Source: Ectobacillus polymachus
GTDB lineage: Bacteria > Bacillota > Bacilli > Bacillales > Bacillaceae_G
Reading direction: 5' to 3'
DNA: 64,000 bases
Assembly (NCBI RefSeq): GCF_048159605.1
Contig: NZ_JBLREB010000001.1
Location: 620,001-684,000 of the forward strand
How positions within the stretch are numbered: the stretch's first letter is position 1; the number at the start of each line of letters is the position of its first letter. The notes beneath the pieces are model-generated. The model saw only the letters and a list, made by a program, of their open reading frames with translations, searched no databases and was not told the DNA's origin. This document shows, in pieces, positions 45,391-55,464 of the stretch. The position numbers and the translations under genes were made by a program.

Positions 45391-45764
45391 AAGTTCGATT
45401 CTCCTTTAAAAAGGTACTAACATGTCCAAAATAAATTCCGTATTCATTGTACCATACAATAAAATAACTGTGTAAACAACTATCCATACGCTATTGTTCC
45501 ATGATGAAATAAGAATGCTTGTATATTTGCATTATTAGCCCTTACCTTACACTGAATGCAGGGGGGGTTAAGTGCTCTTAGGATAAAGCAGATTGATTCA
45601 TACTGCAATTGGGATCATGCAAGACGTAGAAGATTGAGATATGGTAAAATTACTATGTTAAGCTAATATTATGGTACACAGAAGAACTGTTCTTCGTTTC
45701 TTCCGTTTCATGGAAGTTCGTTCAGCGAATGAATCGTTGGAAATAAGAGCTAGGAGGTAAAAAT
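45391..45764. other. Intergenic region between plsY and response regulator
   Basis: No ORF. A perfect dyad GAAGAAC-T-GTTCTTC lies near 45680-45695 between possible divergent promoters; its function is unknown. Confidence 0.4.
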
Positions 45765-46439
45765 ATGAGTAAAACGGTGCTGCTCGTGGAAGATGAACAG
45801 CGCCTTCGCGAGATCGTCTCCGACTATTTTATAAGCGAGGGATTTATTGTGGTGGAGGCCGAAGACGGGAAGCAAGCTCTTGCACAGTTTGAAGCGAACG
45901 CGATTGATTTAATTATTCTTGATATAATGCTTCCGGAAATTGATGGATGGTCTGTATGTAGACGCATTCGAAAGGAATCAGTAGTTCCTATTATTATGTT
46001 AACAGCTCGTTCTGATGAAGAAGATACATTGCTTGGATTCGAATTAGGTGCAGATGAATATGTTACGAAACCATTCAGTCCGAAGGTGCTCGTAGCAAGA
46101 GCAAAGACGTTGCTAAAACGAGCGGAAGGAATAATTGGTCAAGATGAAAATGTATTATCTATGTGCGGAATTGAAGTAAACAAGCTATCACGCACTGTAA
46201 TCGTAGATGGAAGTGAAATTATATTAACACATAAAGAGTTTGAGCTGTTGTTGTATTTGATGGAAAACAAAGGGATTGTATTATCTCGTCAACACTTGCT
46301 TGATCATCTGTGGGGGTACGATTATTTTGGAGATGATCGAACAGTAGATACACATATCAAAAAGCTACGCAGTAAGCTTGGAGACAGAGCTAAGCACATC
46401 GCAACCGTCATCCGAGTTGGATATAAGTTTGAAGAGTAG
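45765..46439 (+). CDS. Orphan OmpR family response regulator
   Basis: 224 residues: receiver domain with phosphorylated Asp53 in LIILDIMLPE, Lys in EYVTKPFSP, and a C-terminal winged helix (LTHKEFELLLYLMENKG, GDDRTVDTHIKKLRSKLG). No histidine kinase gene lies next to it. htrA follows 178 bases later with three phased TTCACA repeats at its promoter, so it may control htrA. RBS CTAGGAGGT. Confidence 0.93.
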   Translation: MSKTVLLVEDEQRLREIVSDYFISEGFIVVEAEDGKQALAQFEANAIDLIILDIMLPEIDGWSVCRRIRKESVVPIIMLTARSDEEDTLLGFELGADEYVTKPFSPKVLVARAKTLLKRAEGIIGQDENVLSMCGIEVNKLSRTVIVDGSEIILTHKEFELLLYLMENKGIVLSRQHLLDHLWGYDYFGDDRTVDTHIKKLRSKLGDRAKHIATVIRVGYKFEE

Positions 46440-46542
46440 TATCACTTCTTTGTCTTTTTTTCGTATACTGCGTTTTATGGAATACATATCGATAATTGGG
46501 CTGTAACTAGAGGTAGAATAAGTAACTCTACATTTTCGTGAT

Positions 46543-46570
46543 TTCACTAGAAGTTCACAACAAGTTCACA
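46543..46570 (+). promoter_or_regulatory. Phased TTCACA repeats upstream of htrA
   Basis: TTCACT (46543), TTCACA (46554) and TTCACA (46565) are spaced exactly 11 bases, the geometry of OmpR/PhoP-type activator boxes. A -10-like TACACT lies at 46580-46585 without a good -35, as in activator-dependent promoters. Confidence 0.6.
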
Positions 46571-46617
46571 GCATTCGATTACACTGAAGCTACGATGAAA
46601 CAGAGAGGGGAAAATAT

Positions 46618-47811
46618 ATGGGATACTATGATGATAATGAAGCAGGTAAATCTCGAGAAGATAAAAATACACGTCCACGTTCAGGAAAAGGATATTTTGT
46701 ATCGGGATTAGTTGGTGCAATTATTGGAGCAATCACCATTACAGTAGCAAGTCCCTATATTACAGGTTTGCAAGCTTCCAAGCAAGTGCAGACGGGAGGG
46801 CAAGTACAAGGCACAGCTGTTCCAGTTGTACAAACTTCGAAACCTACTGATATTGCTGGTATGGTAGATGGTGTAAAGGATGCAGTAGTAAGTGTCTTGA
46901 ATTATCAAGCTACAGATTCGATGACGAATAGTGTACAAGAAGCTGGATCAGGTTCCGGCGTTATCTATAAAAAAGTAGGAAATACAGCCTATATTGTTAC
47001 AAACAATCATGTTGTAGAAGGTGCAAAGCAGCTAGAAGTAACGCTTAGCAACGGGAAAAAACTTCCAGCAAAACTAGTAGGGACAGACCAATGGCTTGAC
47101 CTAGCTGTGATACAAATTGATGGAACGGATATAACAAAGGTTGCAACGCTAGGTGATTCCGACAAAGTACGTGCTGGTGATACAGCGATTGCTATCGGAA
47201 GTCCATTAGGATTTGCAGGTTCTGTAACAGAAGGAATTATTAGCAGTAAAGATCGTGAAATTCCCGTTGACATTAATGGAGATGGAAAACCAGACTGGCA
47301 AGCTCAGGTTATTCAAACGGATGCAAGTATTAACCCTGGTAACAGCGGAGGAGCGCTTCTTGATGTAAATGGTGAAGTAATTGGAATTAACTCAAGTAAA
47401 ATCGCACAGCAAGCAGTAGAAGGAATTGGATTTGCGATTCCAATTAACGTTGTCAAGCCGACATTGGATGCGCTAGAGAAAGATGGACAGGTGAAAAGAC
47501 CGTTTATGGGCATTCAACTCAGTTCTTTAGATGAATTACCTAGTGTTATTAATGATCGTTTAAATATACCGAAGGATGTAACAAGTGGTGTTCTAGTTAC
47601 AGATGTGACACCTAATTCACCGGCAAGTAAGGCAGGACTTCAACGTTATGATTTAATTATAGGCTTGGATGATCAAAAAATTGAAAATAGTATAGAGTTT
47701 AGAAAATATTTATATGATAAAAAGAAAGTTGGGGACAAAGTAGTAGTTACTTACTATCATAATGGTCAAAAACAGCAAAAAACGCTCATATTAGATGCTG
47801 TAGCAAATTGA
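46618..47811 (+). CDS. HtrA-like membrane serine protease
   Basis: 397 residues: a charged N-terminus, one membrane anchor (about 28-48), a trypsin-like domain with His131 (NNHVVEGA), Asp161 (DLAVIQID) and Ser243 (NPGNSGGAL), and one PDZ domain (about 300-395, GVLVTDVTPNSPASKAGL). Acts outside the membrane on misfolded proteins. In B. subtilis HtrA genes answer to CssRS or WalRK; here an orphan regulator precedes it. Terminator at 47820-47848. Confidence 0.92.
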   Translation: MGYYDDNEAGKSREDKNTRPRSGKGYFVSGLVGAIIGAITITVASPYITGLQASKQVQTGGQVQGTAVPVVQTSKPTDIAGMVDGVKDAVVSVLNYQATDSMTNSVQEAGSGSGVIYKKVGNTAYIVTNNHVVEGAKQLEVTLSNGKKLPAKLVGTDQWLDLAVIQIDGTDITKVATLGDSDKVRAGDTAIAIGSPLGFAGSVTEGIISSKDREIPVDINGDGKPDWQAQVIQTDASINPGNSGGALLDVNGEVIGINSSKIAQQAVEGIGFAIPINVVKPTLDALEKDGQVKRPFMGIQLSSLDELPSVINDRLNIPKDVTSGVLVTDVTPNSPASKAGLQRYDLIIGLDDQKIENSIEFRKYLYDKKKVGDKVVVTYYHNGQKQQKTLILDAVAN

Positions 47812-47819
47812 TGATAGGA

Positions 47820-47848
47820 AACCTCCCTTAAACACAGGGAGGTTTTTT
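47820..47848 (+). terminator. Terminator of htrA
   Basis: AACCTCCCT-TAAACAC-AGGGAGGTTTTTT. Confidence 0.9.
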
Positions 47849-47980
47849 CATTCGCCTGCTTAAGGATTTGTTTTTCTCCTGCCTTGGCATGGTTTTACCT
47901 ATAAATAATGAGATAAAACGGTCTTTATTATTGAAAGGGCTTTACTTATATGGCTATACTATAAAAAAGGGGGAATAGTT

Positions 47981-48388
47981 ATGCAAAATCCAACTCGTGA
48001 AGAAATAGGTCAATTATTAAGAAAGACAAAAACAATTGCTGTTGTAGGTTTGTCTGATAATCCTGAAAGAACGTCTTTTATGGTTGCTAAGGCTATGCAA
48101 GATGCTGGTTATCGAATCATCCCAGTAAACCCAAAGGCAGAATACATTCTTGGGGAAAAATCAGTCAAAACACTTACGGAAATTAAGGAGCATGTTGATA
48201 TCGTTAATGTGTTTCGCCGATCAGAATACTTAATGGATGTTGCAAAAGAATTTATTCAAATTGATGCAGATGTATTTTGGGCACAGCTTGGTTTACAAGA
48301 TGAAGCTACCTATGAGTTTTTAAAAGAAAAGGGTTATACAGTTATTATGGATCGTTGTATTAAAGTGGAGCATGCACTTACAAAATAA
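47981..48388 (+). CDS. yneT: CoA-binding protein YneT
   Basis: 135 residues forming a single Rossmann CoA-binding domain (IAVVGLSDNPERTSF, YRIIPVNPK, VFWAQLGLQDEATYEF, VIMDRCIKVEH) like the N-terminal part of succinyl-CoA synthetase alpha. Probably binds CoA; no enzyme activity known. It precedes parEC as in B. subtilis. RBS AAAGGGGG. Confidence 0.92.
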   Translation: MQNPTREEIGQLLRKTKTIAVVGLSDNPERTSFMVAKAMQDAGYRIIPVNPKAEYILGEKSVKTLTEIKEHVDIVNVFRRSEYLMDVAKEFIQIDADVFWAQLGLQDEATYEFLKEKGYTVIMDRCIKVEHALTK

Positions 48389-48417
48389 ATATATATATTT
48401 CTTAGGATTAATATTGC

Positions 48418-48595
48418 TAGTGGGGACTTTCCCCACTATTTATTTGTATACATAAATTTACTGGATTTTTTTGTATAGATTGTTTGGGAAAACAAGGTGT
48501 AGAACATCTTAAACATTGTCTATAGCATTGACAAAAGGCTTTTTTTCTGAAATAGTAGCGTAGAAGGAATCCTTGTCAGTAACAAGGATTTTTGT
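48418..48595 (+). terminator. Two hairpins after yneT
   Basis: AGTGGGGA-CTT-TCCCCACT near 48418-48437, and AATCCTTGT-CAGT-AACAAGGATT followed by TTTG near 48568-48595. Both could end yneT transcription before parE. The rest of the 48389-48707 gap has no ORF. Confidence 0.6.
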
Positions 48596-48665
48596 TTTGC
48601 ATCACATCTACTACTAATGAATACGTACACTTGTCAAGAAATGGACAGTAAGGTATTCTATAATA

Positions 48666-48679
48666 GAAACGTATGTTCT
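48666..48679 (+). promoter_or_regulatory. Candidate LexA box before parE
   Basis: GAAACGTATGTTCT matches the Bacillus LexA consensus CGAAC-RNRY-GTTYC at 11 of 14 positions. It overlaps the start-site region just after the -10-like TATAAT (48659-48664). parEC is part of the SOS regulon in B. subtilis. Confidence 0.5.
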
Positions 48680-48707
48680 GATTGTTCGTAGGAAGGGAGT
48701 AAAGGCT

Positions 48708-50666
48708 TTGGCACAGCAAATAAAATATAATGAAGATGCGATACAAGTCCTAGAAGGACTCGAAGCGGTTCGGAAGCGTCCAGGCATGTACATCGGAAGC
48801 ACGGACAGCCGCGGATTGCATCATTTAGTATATGAAATTGTAGATAATTCAGTTGATGAAGCTTTAGCTGGATTTGGTAATGAAATTCTTGTTACGATAC
48901 ATAAAGATAATAGTATTAGTGTAAGGGATCACGGAAGAGGTATGCCAACAGGTATGCATAAAACAGGCAAGCCTACTCCTGAAGTTATATTAACGGTGCT
49001 TCATGCCGGTGGTAAATTTGGACAAGGTGGCTATAAGACAAGCGGGGGTTTACACGGAGTTGGTGCGTCGGTTGTAAATGCATTATCTGAGTGGCTTGTT
49101 GTTACGATTCGCCGCGAAGGACATGTATATCAACAACGTTTTGAAAATGGTGGACATCCTGTCACAACACTGGAAATCATCGGTAATACAAAGGAAACCG
49201 GTACAACCATCCATTTTAAGCCGGATACGTCTATCTTTAGTACAACGAATTATAATTATGATACGTTAAGTGAACGCCTTAGAGAAGCAGCTTTTTTAAT
49301 GAAGAATATGAAAATTGTATTAAAGGATGAACGTAATGATATTGTAGATGAATTTCAATATGAAACTGGTATCGAAGCGTTTGTCTCTTATTTGAACGAA
49401 GAAAAAGTTGCGCTTCATCCAGTTGTGTATTTTGAAGGGGAAGTAAATGGTATTGAGGCAGAGCTAGCTTTTCAATTTCATGATGCGTATTCAGAAACTC
49501 TCCTTTCATTCGTCAATAATGTGAGAACGAAGGATGGAGGAACACACGAAGTCGGCTTTCGAACGGCTATGACTCGTGTATTTAACGAATATGCACGTAA
49601 AATCGGAGTGTTAAAGGAAAAGGATAAAAACCTAGAAGGAAGCGATATTCGCGAAGGATTGTCGTCAATCGTATCGGTTCGGATTCCGGAAGAAATTCTG
49701 CAATTTGAAGGACAAACGAAAGGAAAGCTAGGCACGAGTGAAGCACGCTCTGCTATTGATGCAATCGTCTCTGAAAATCTTACTTACTTTTTAGAAGAAA
49801 ATCCTGAAGTAGCAGCACTCCTCATCAAAAAAGCCTTTAAGGCATTTCAAGCAAGAGAAGCGGCACGTAAAGCTAGAGAAGAAGCGAGAAATGGGAAAAA
49901 GAAAAAGAAAACAGAAACCTCTCTTAGTGGTAAGCTTACTCCTGCACAATCACGTAACCCGCAGCGAAATGAACTTTATTTAGTTGAAGGAGACTCAGCG
50001 GGTGGATCTGCAAAGCAAGGACGTGATCGGCGTTTTCAAGCTGTACTGCCCTTACGCGGAAAGGTTATTAATACAGAAAAAGCCAAATTAGCTGATATTT
50101 TTAAAAACGAAGAAATTAATACGATTATTTATGCTATCGGAGGCGGCGTAGGTGCTGATTTTTCGATTGAGGATATTAATTACGATAAAGTTGTCATTAT
50201 GACCGATGCTGATACAGATGGAGCACATATTCAGGTGTTGCTTCTTACATTCTTTTTTCGCTATATGAAGCCGCTGATTGAGCAAGGAAAAGTATTTATT
50301 GCACTTCCGCCATTGTATAAAGTGAGCAAGGGAACTGGCGCTAAAGAGGTCATTGAATATGCTTGGTCTGACGATGAATTAGATAATGTGACAAAGAAAG
50401 TTGGAAAAGGGTATATACTTCAGCGTTATAAAGGATTAGGTGAAATGAACGCTGATCAATTATGGGAAACGACTATGAATCCTGAAACACGTACACTTAT
50501 CCGTGTGAGATTAGAAGATGTAACAAGAGCAGAAAGAAGAATTACGACATTGATGGGTGATAAAGTTGAACCGCGTCGTAAATGGATTGAACGTAATGTG
50601 CAATTTGGACTTCAAGATGATGGCAATATTTTAGAAAATGAATTGCTTTCTACGGAGGGTGAATAA
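48708..50666 (+). CDS. parE: DNA topoisomerase IV subunit B
   Basis: 652 residues, ATPase and TOPRIM subunit that decatenates daughter chromosomes with ParC. GHKL ATPase motifs: DNSVDEA, DHGRGMPTG, SGGLHGVG. TOPRIM: ELYLVEGDSAGGSA and MTDADTDGAH. Start TTG 48708 behind GGAAGGGAG. ParE rather than GyrB from linkage to parC and synteny with plsY/yneT; gyrB normally lies near oriC. Confidence 0.96.
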   Translation: MAQQIKYNEDAIQVLEGLEAVRKRPGMYIGSTDSRGLHHLVYEIVDNSVDEALAGFGNEILVTIHKDNSISVRDHGRGMPTGMHKTGKPTPEVILTVLHAGGKFGQGGYKTSGGLHGVGASVVNALSEWLVVTIRREGHVYQQRFENGGHPVTTLEIIGNTKETGTTIHFKPDTSIFSTTNYNYDTLSERLREAAFLMKNMKIVLKDERNDIVDEFQYETGIEAFVSYLNEEKVALHPVVYFEGEVNGIEAELAFQFHDAYSETLLSFVNNVRTKDGGTHEVGFRTAMTRVFNEYARKIGVLKEKDKNLEGSDIREGLSSIVSVRIPEEILQFEGQTKGKLGTSEARSAIDAIVSENLTYFLEENPEVAALLIKKAFKAFQAREAARKAREEARNGKKKKKTETSLSGKLTPAQSRNPQRNELYLVEGDSAGGSAKQGRDRRFQAVLPLRGKVINTEKAKLADIFKNEEINTIIYAIGGGVGADFSIEDINYDKVVIMTDADTDGAHIQVLLLTFFFRYMKPLIEQGKVFIALPPLYKVSKGTGAKEVIEYAWSDDELDNVTKKVGKGYILQRYKGLGEMNADQLWETTMNPETRTLIRVRLEDVTRAERRITTLMGDKVEPRRKWIERNVQFGLQDDGNILENELLSTEGE

Positions 50667-50668
50667 GT

Positions 50669-53086
50669 ATGTCACTAGAAAAATTTCGCGACCTCCCGCT
50701 AGAGGACGTTCTTGGTGATCGTTTTGGTCGCTATAGTAAATATATCATTCAGGATCGAGCATTACCTGATGCCAGGGACGGATTAAAGCCGGTACAGCGT
50801 CGTATTTTGTACTCAATGTATGTGGAAGGAAACGTACATGACAAACCGTTTCGAAAGGCAGCAAAAACCGTGGGAAATGTAATCGGTAACTATCATCCAC
50901 ACGGTGATTCATCTGTGTACGAAGCGATGGTACGCTTAAGCCAAGACTGGAAGCTACGTAATGTGCTTGTTGAAATGCATGGTAATAATGGCAGCATTGA
51001 CGGTGATCCAGCTGCAGCTATGCGTTATACTGAAGCAAGACTTTCGCCTATTGCTTCCGAATTGCTTCGGGACATTGATAAACAAACGGTAGAATTTGTT
51101 GGAAACTTTGATGACACAAGCGAGGAACCTGTTGTATTACCAGCAAGCTTTCCTAATTTACTTGCAAACGGTTCTACCGGTATTTCAGCTGGATATGCAA
51201 CCGAAATTCCACCTCATCAGCTTGGAGAAGTTATTGACGCTACAATTATGCGTATTGATGATGCAACATGCTCAGTCGATGAGTTAATGACTGTTATGAG
51301 CGGCCCTGATTTTCCAACAGGTGGTATTATTCAAGGGATTGATGGCATTAAGCAAGCGTACGAAACTGGGCGTGGGAAAATAATCATTCGCTCGAAGACA
51401 AGTATCGAAAATTTACGAACGGGTAAGCAGCAAATTGTCGTAACTGAAATTCCTTATGAAGTAAATAAAGCAAATCTCGTAAAAAAAATTGATGATTTAC
51501 GCATTGATAAAAAACTGGATGGGATAGCGGAGGTACGTGATGAAACAGATCGTACCGGACTTCGCATCGTGATTGAACTAAAAAAGGATGCAAATGGAGA
51601 GGCTATATTAAACTATCTTTATAAAACGACAGATTTACAAATCCCATATAGCTTTAATATGGTTGCCATTCATAACCGCCGTCCTATGCTTATGAGCTTG
51701 CCTCAAATATTAGACGCTTACATCAGTCATCAGAAGGAAGTTGTAACGAATCGATCCAAGTTTTTGCTAAAGCGTGCTGAGGATCGTCAGCATATTGTTG
51801 ATGGTCTTATGAAGGCTCTATCTATTCTTGATGAAGTTATCAGTACGATTCGCAGTTCCAAGGATAAACGGAATGCAAAGGATAATTTAATTGAAAGATT
51901 TCATTTTTCCGAATTACAGGCTGAAGCCATCGTTTCTCTGCAATTGTATCGTCTAACAAATACCGATATTACATCTTTAGAAAATGAAGCAAAAGATTTA
52001 CATAAGCAAATTACTGAACTTCAATCTATCTTGGCAAGTGACAAAAAGCTTCTTCACGTCATTAAGACAGATTTGAAGAGAGTGAAAAAGACTTATAACG
52101 ATCAACGTCGAACAATTGTGGAAGCCAAAATTCAAGATATCAAAATCGATATGGAAGTTATGATTCCACACGAAGATGTGATTGTGACGATAACAAAAGA
52201 AGGATACGTAAAAAGAACGAGCTGGCGATCCTATAACGCCTCTAGTGGTAAAGGCTTCGGCATGAAGGAAGGCGATCGCCTCTTGGCACGCTTTGACATT
52301 CATACGACTGATACGATATTATTATTCACAAATAAAGGAAACTATATTTATTTGCCTGTGCACGAATTACCAGACATTCGCTGGAAAGACCTTGGTAATT
52401 ATGTTGCGAATATCGTGACGTTAAGCCGCGATGAAATGATTATGAAAGCAGTACATGTACAAAATTTTGAAGAAGATAATCGCTATTTATGCTTTGTTAC
52501 GAAAAACGGGATGGTAAAAAGGACGGAGCTGAAGCAATATAAAGTGCAGCGCTATTCGCGTGCATTAGTTGCCATGAATGTCAAGGATGATGACGAAATT
52601 GTAGATGTCATCGAAACCAATGGACTAGATGATCTTCTTCTTATTACGCACAAGGCGATGGCACTTCGTTTTAGTTTGGAAGAAGTTACTCCTATAGGTG
52701 TTCGCGCAGGTGGAGTGAAAGGTATTGCGTTGAAAGATGATGATTTTGTAGTAAAAGGTAAAATAATTAAAGAAGAAGACACACTTCTTCTTATTACACA
52801 GCGTGGTGCCTTTAAAAAGATGCATGCGAATCAAGTCGAAAAGTCAGCACGTGCTAAACGAGGATTATTGATTTTTAAAGAATTAAAAACAAATCCTTAT
52901 CATATTGTAGGTACGGAAAAGATACATGACACGGATATCCTTTATGTAAAATCAGAAAAAAATATCGTCGAACAAGTTGATATTTCTAGTTTAAAATATA
53001 GGGATCGATACAGCAACGGAACGATGCTGTTTGATACAAGTAGCTCTGGACATATCATCCAGGCATGGATTGAACCTACTGAATAG
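50669..53086 (+). CDS. parC: DNA topoisomerase IV subunit A
   Basis: 805 residues, the DNA-breaking subunit of topoisomerase IV. The catalytic Tyr is in AAMRYTEARLS (about residue 120), with HPHGDSSVYEAMVRLSQDW upstream (quinolone-resistance region). The C-terminal beta-pinwheel repeats are visible (GYVKRTSWRSY, GMVKRTELKQY). It begins 3 bases after parE. Terminator at 53102-53134. Confidence 0.97.
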   Translation: MSLEKFRDLPLEDVLGDRFGRYSKYIIQDRALPDARDGLKPVQRRILYSMYVEGNVHDKPFRKAAKTVGNVIGNYHPHGDSSVYEAMVRLSQDWKLRNVLVEMHGNNGSIDGDPAAAMRYTEARLSPIASELLRDIDKQTVEFVGNFDDTSEEPVVLPASFPNLLANGSTGISAGYATEIPPHQLGEVIDATIMRIDDATCSVDELMTVMSGPDFPTGGIIQGIDGIKQAYETGRGKIIIRSKTSIENLRTGKQQIVVTEIPYEVNKANLVKKIDDLRIDKKLDGIAEVRDETDRTGLRIVIELKKDANGEAILNYLYKTTDLQIPYSFNMVAIHNRRPMLMSLPQILDAYISHQKEVVTNRSKFLLKRAEDRQHIVDGLMKALSILDEVISTIRSSKDKRNAKDNLIERFHFSELQAEAIVSLQLYRLTNTDITSLENEAKDLHKQITELQSILASDKKLLHVIKTDLKRVKKTYNDQRRTIVEAKIQDIKIDMEVMIPHEDVIVTITKEGYVKRTSWRSYNASSGKGFGMKEGDRLLARFDIHTTDTILLFTNKGNYIYLPVHELPDIRWKDLGNYVANIVTLSRDEMIMKAVHVQNFEEDNRYLCFVTKNGMVKRTELKQYKVQRYSRALVAMNVKDDDEIVDVIETNGLDDLLLITHKAMALRFSLEEVTPIGVRAGGVKGIALKDDDFVVKGKIIKEEDTLLLITQRGAFKKMHANQVEKSARAKRGLLIFKELKTNPYHIVGTEKIHDTDILYVKSEKNIVEQVDISSLKYRDRYSNGTMLFDTSSSGHIIQAWIEPTE

Positions 53087-53101
53087 CTAATGCGAGTATA
53101 G

Positions 53102-53134
53102 AAAAAACGAGAGGAATCTATCTCTCGTTTTTTC
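53102..53134 (+). terminator. Terminator of parEC
   Basis: AAAAAACGAGAG-GAATCTAT-CTCTCGTTTTTT. Confidence 0.9.
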
Positions 53135-53238
53135 GTATCATACATGATTGTATTATTTTAAAATGATAGTTGAACAACTGAAGAAGAATAAGGGATAGCA
53201 TAACCAGTGGCACAATTTTCGTGATAGGAGGATATTGG

Positions 53239-54294
53239 ATGAGTAGTTTTATTAAAGAAAAGGAAATTGTAACGTATATTCAAGAGCTCGTTTCCATTCC
53301 AAGCCCATCTGGATATACAGAAGCAGCAATTTCGCATGTCGAACAATTCGTAAAATCATTAGGAATTTCTAGTACACGGACGAATAAAGGAGCACTGCTA
53401 GTTACTATGCAAGGTAAGGATGATACAAAGCATAGATTTCTAACATCTCATGTAGATACACTTGGGGCAATGGTAAAGGAAATTAAAAAAGATGGACGAC
53501 TTAAGCTTACGATGATAGGCGGATATCGCTGGAATTCTGCAGAGGGTGAATATTGTAATATACATACTTCAAATGGCACAGTTTATTCAGGAACGGTACT
53601 CATTCATCAAACATCTGTGCATGTATATAGTAACGCTGGGGATATAAAAAGAGATGAAGAGAATATAGAAGTACGTGTAGATGCCGTTGTAAAATCTAAG
53701 GAAGATACTAAGAAACTTGGCATTTCAGTTGGCGATTTTGTCTCGTTTCATCCCCGTGTAGAAGTAACGGATACTGGATTTATTAAATCCAGACATCTAG
53801 ATGATAAAGCTAGTGTTGGAATTTTGATGTATATCATGAAAGAACTCGTACAAAAACAAATTACATTACCGTATACCACTCACTTTCTTATTTCAAATAA
53901 TGAAGAAATTGGCTATGGCGGTAATTCCAATATTCCGAAAGAGACGGTTGAATATCTTGCAGTCGATATGGGAGCCATTGGAGACGGGCAAACAACGGAT
54001 GAATATTGTGTTTCAATTTGCGCAAAAGACTCGAGCGGTCCGTATCACTATGGATTACGTCAGCACTTAGTACAATTAGCTAAACAACATAATATTACTT
54101 ATGTAGTAGATATTTATCCACACTATGGATCAGATGCATCTGCAGCGATTCGATCTGGAAATGATGTCGTACATGGTCTCATTGGACCTGGAATTGATGC
54201 ATCTCATGCCTTTGAACGTACACATGAACAATCGCTAATCCAAACTGCTTCATTAGTATGGTTCTATCTACAATCTCCAATGGTATTATCATAA
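53239..54294 (+). CDS. M42 family metallo-aminopeptidase
   Basis: 351 residues of the M42/M20 di-zinc peptidase type: TSHVDTLGAMV (His/Asp ligands), RHLDDKASVGI (bridging Asp), SNNEEIGYGG (catalytic and metal Glu), VDMGAIGDG, and GIDASHAFERTHE (final His). Likely cytosolic and oligomeric. Some members act as glucanases or tripeptidases, so the substrate is open. Start ATG 53239 follows AGGAGG; an upstream ATG is in frame. Confidence 0.9.
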   Translation: MSSFIKEKEIVTYIQELVSIPSPSGYTEAAISHVEQFVKSLGISSTRTNKGALLVTMQGKDDTKHRFLTSHVDTLGAMVKEIKKDGRLKLTMIGGYRWNSAEGEYCNIHTSNGTVYSGTVLIHQTSVHVYSNAGDIKRDEENIEVRVDAVVKSKEDTKKLGISVGDFVSFHPRVEVTDTGFIKSRHLDDKASVGILMYIMKELVQKQITLPYTTHFLISNNEEIGYGGNSNIPKETVEYLAVDMGAIGDGQTTDEYCVSICAKDSSGPYHYGLRQHLVQLAKQHNITYVVDIYPHYGSDASAAIRSGNDVVHGLIGPGIDASHAFERTHEQSLIQTASLVWFYLQSPMVLS

Positions 54295-54316
54295 TCGCAA
54301 AGGCCAACTTCTTTTG

Positions 54317-54356
54317 AAAGTATCCTATAGAGTAATATCTATAGGGTACTTTTTTG
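54317..54356 (+). terminator. Terminator of the M42 peptidase gene
   Basis: AAAGTATCCTATAGA-GTAATA-TCTATAGGGTACTTTTTT. Confidence 0.85.
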
Positions 54357-54477
54357 CTCGGTATATCTCTAACGGATACGCGGAATGACTTTGTTAAAAA
54401 GAATACGAGAGTACACTTTATCATCAAGGCTTTGTATGGTATATATAAATAATGCTTTACAGATAAGGAGACATATA

Positions 54478-55422
54478 GTGAACACAAAACGATTTTTTAC
54501 GCACCCATTAGGAGTGCTAGTCTCTGCGATATTCGCTACGTTTCTATGGGGAAGCGCATTTCCATTTATTAAATTAAGCTATGCACAGCTTCATATTGAA
54601 CATAATGCAGTGGGAGAACAAATTTTATTTGCGGGATATCGCTTTTTTCTAGCAGGCATTATGCTTGTCCTATTTCTTACTATCCTTGGAAAAAAGATGT
54701 CATTTCAGCCGAAAACTGCTGGCGCACTTGTGAAAATAGGAATGTTTCAAACATTTCTCCAATATATTTGCTTTTATATTGGTTTAAGCTACAGCACTGG
54801 TATTCAAGGTGCCATTATTTCAGGAACATCGTCATTTTTTCAAATTTTTATGGCGCATTTCTTTTACAAGGATGATTCTTTAAGTCTACGAAAAATGCTC
54901 GGTGTGTTCGTTGGGTTTTGGGGAGTTGTTCTTGTGAATATGACAAAAGGAAAGTTAGAGCTAAATTTTGGCGTCGGAGAATGGCTATTATTATGTGCAG
55001 CAATTTTTTATTCGTACGGTAATATTCTTGCGAAAGAAGGTAGCCGTAAGATGGATGTTGGTTACTTAACTGCTTATCAAATGATAATAGGTTCGCTCGG
55101 ATTACTTGCAATTGGAATCGCGAAGGTTGGCTTTATGCCATTCACATTTACTGTACAAACTATAGGAATGCTCTTGTATTTATCATTTCTATCAGCAGCA
55201 GGCTTTTTAATTTGGAATACAATTATGAAATACAATAAAGTAGGAAAAATATCGATGTATATGTTTTTAATTCCGGTATTTGGTGTTATGCTTTCAAGTT
55301 TCATTCTTGGTGAAACCATTCACTCATTTGTTCTTCTTGGATTAGCTTGTGTGGTGGCTGGAATTGTAATTGTAAACCGTGCACCTCAAGAAAAAACAGC
55401 AAAAATAAAGCAAGTGTCTTAA
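54478..55422 (+). CDS. EamA family drug/metabolite exporter
   Basis: 314 residues with ten membrane segments in two EamA repeats (about 14-150 and 160-300). The first segment reads FATFLWGSAFPFIKL, a typical DMT start; GIVIVNRAP is near the end. Substrate unknown. Start GTG 54478 (reads MNTKRFFTHP) has TAAGGAG 7 bases before it; a longer frame begins at 54385 without a binding site. Confidence 0.9.
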   Translation: MNTKRFFTHPLGVLVSAIFATFLWGSAFPFIKLSYAQLHIEHNAVGEQILFAGYRFFLAGIMLVLFLTILGKKMSFQPKTAGALVKIGMFQTFLQYICFYIGLSYSTGIQGAIISGTSSFFQIFMAHFFYKDDSLSLRKMLGVFVGFWGVVLVNMTKGKLELNFGVGEWLLLCAAIFYSYGNILAKEGSRKMDVGYLTAYQMIIGSLGLLAIGIAKVGFMPFTFTVQTIGMLLYLSFLSAAGFLIWNTIMKYNKVGKISMYMFLIPVFGVMLSSFILGETIHSFVLLGLACVVAGIVIVNRAPQEKTAKIKQVS

Positions 55423-55464
55423 ATAATCTAAAATAAACTTGAATAAATACTGTTCGTGATATAG

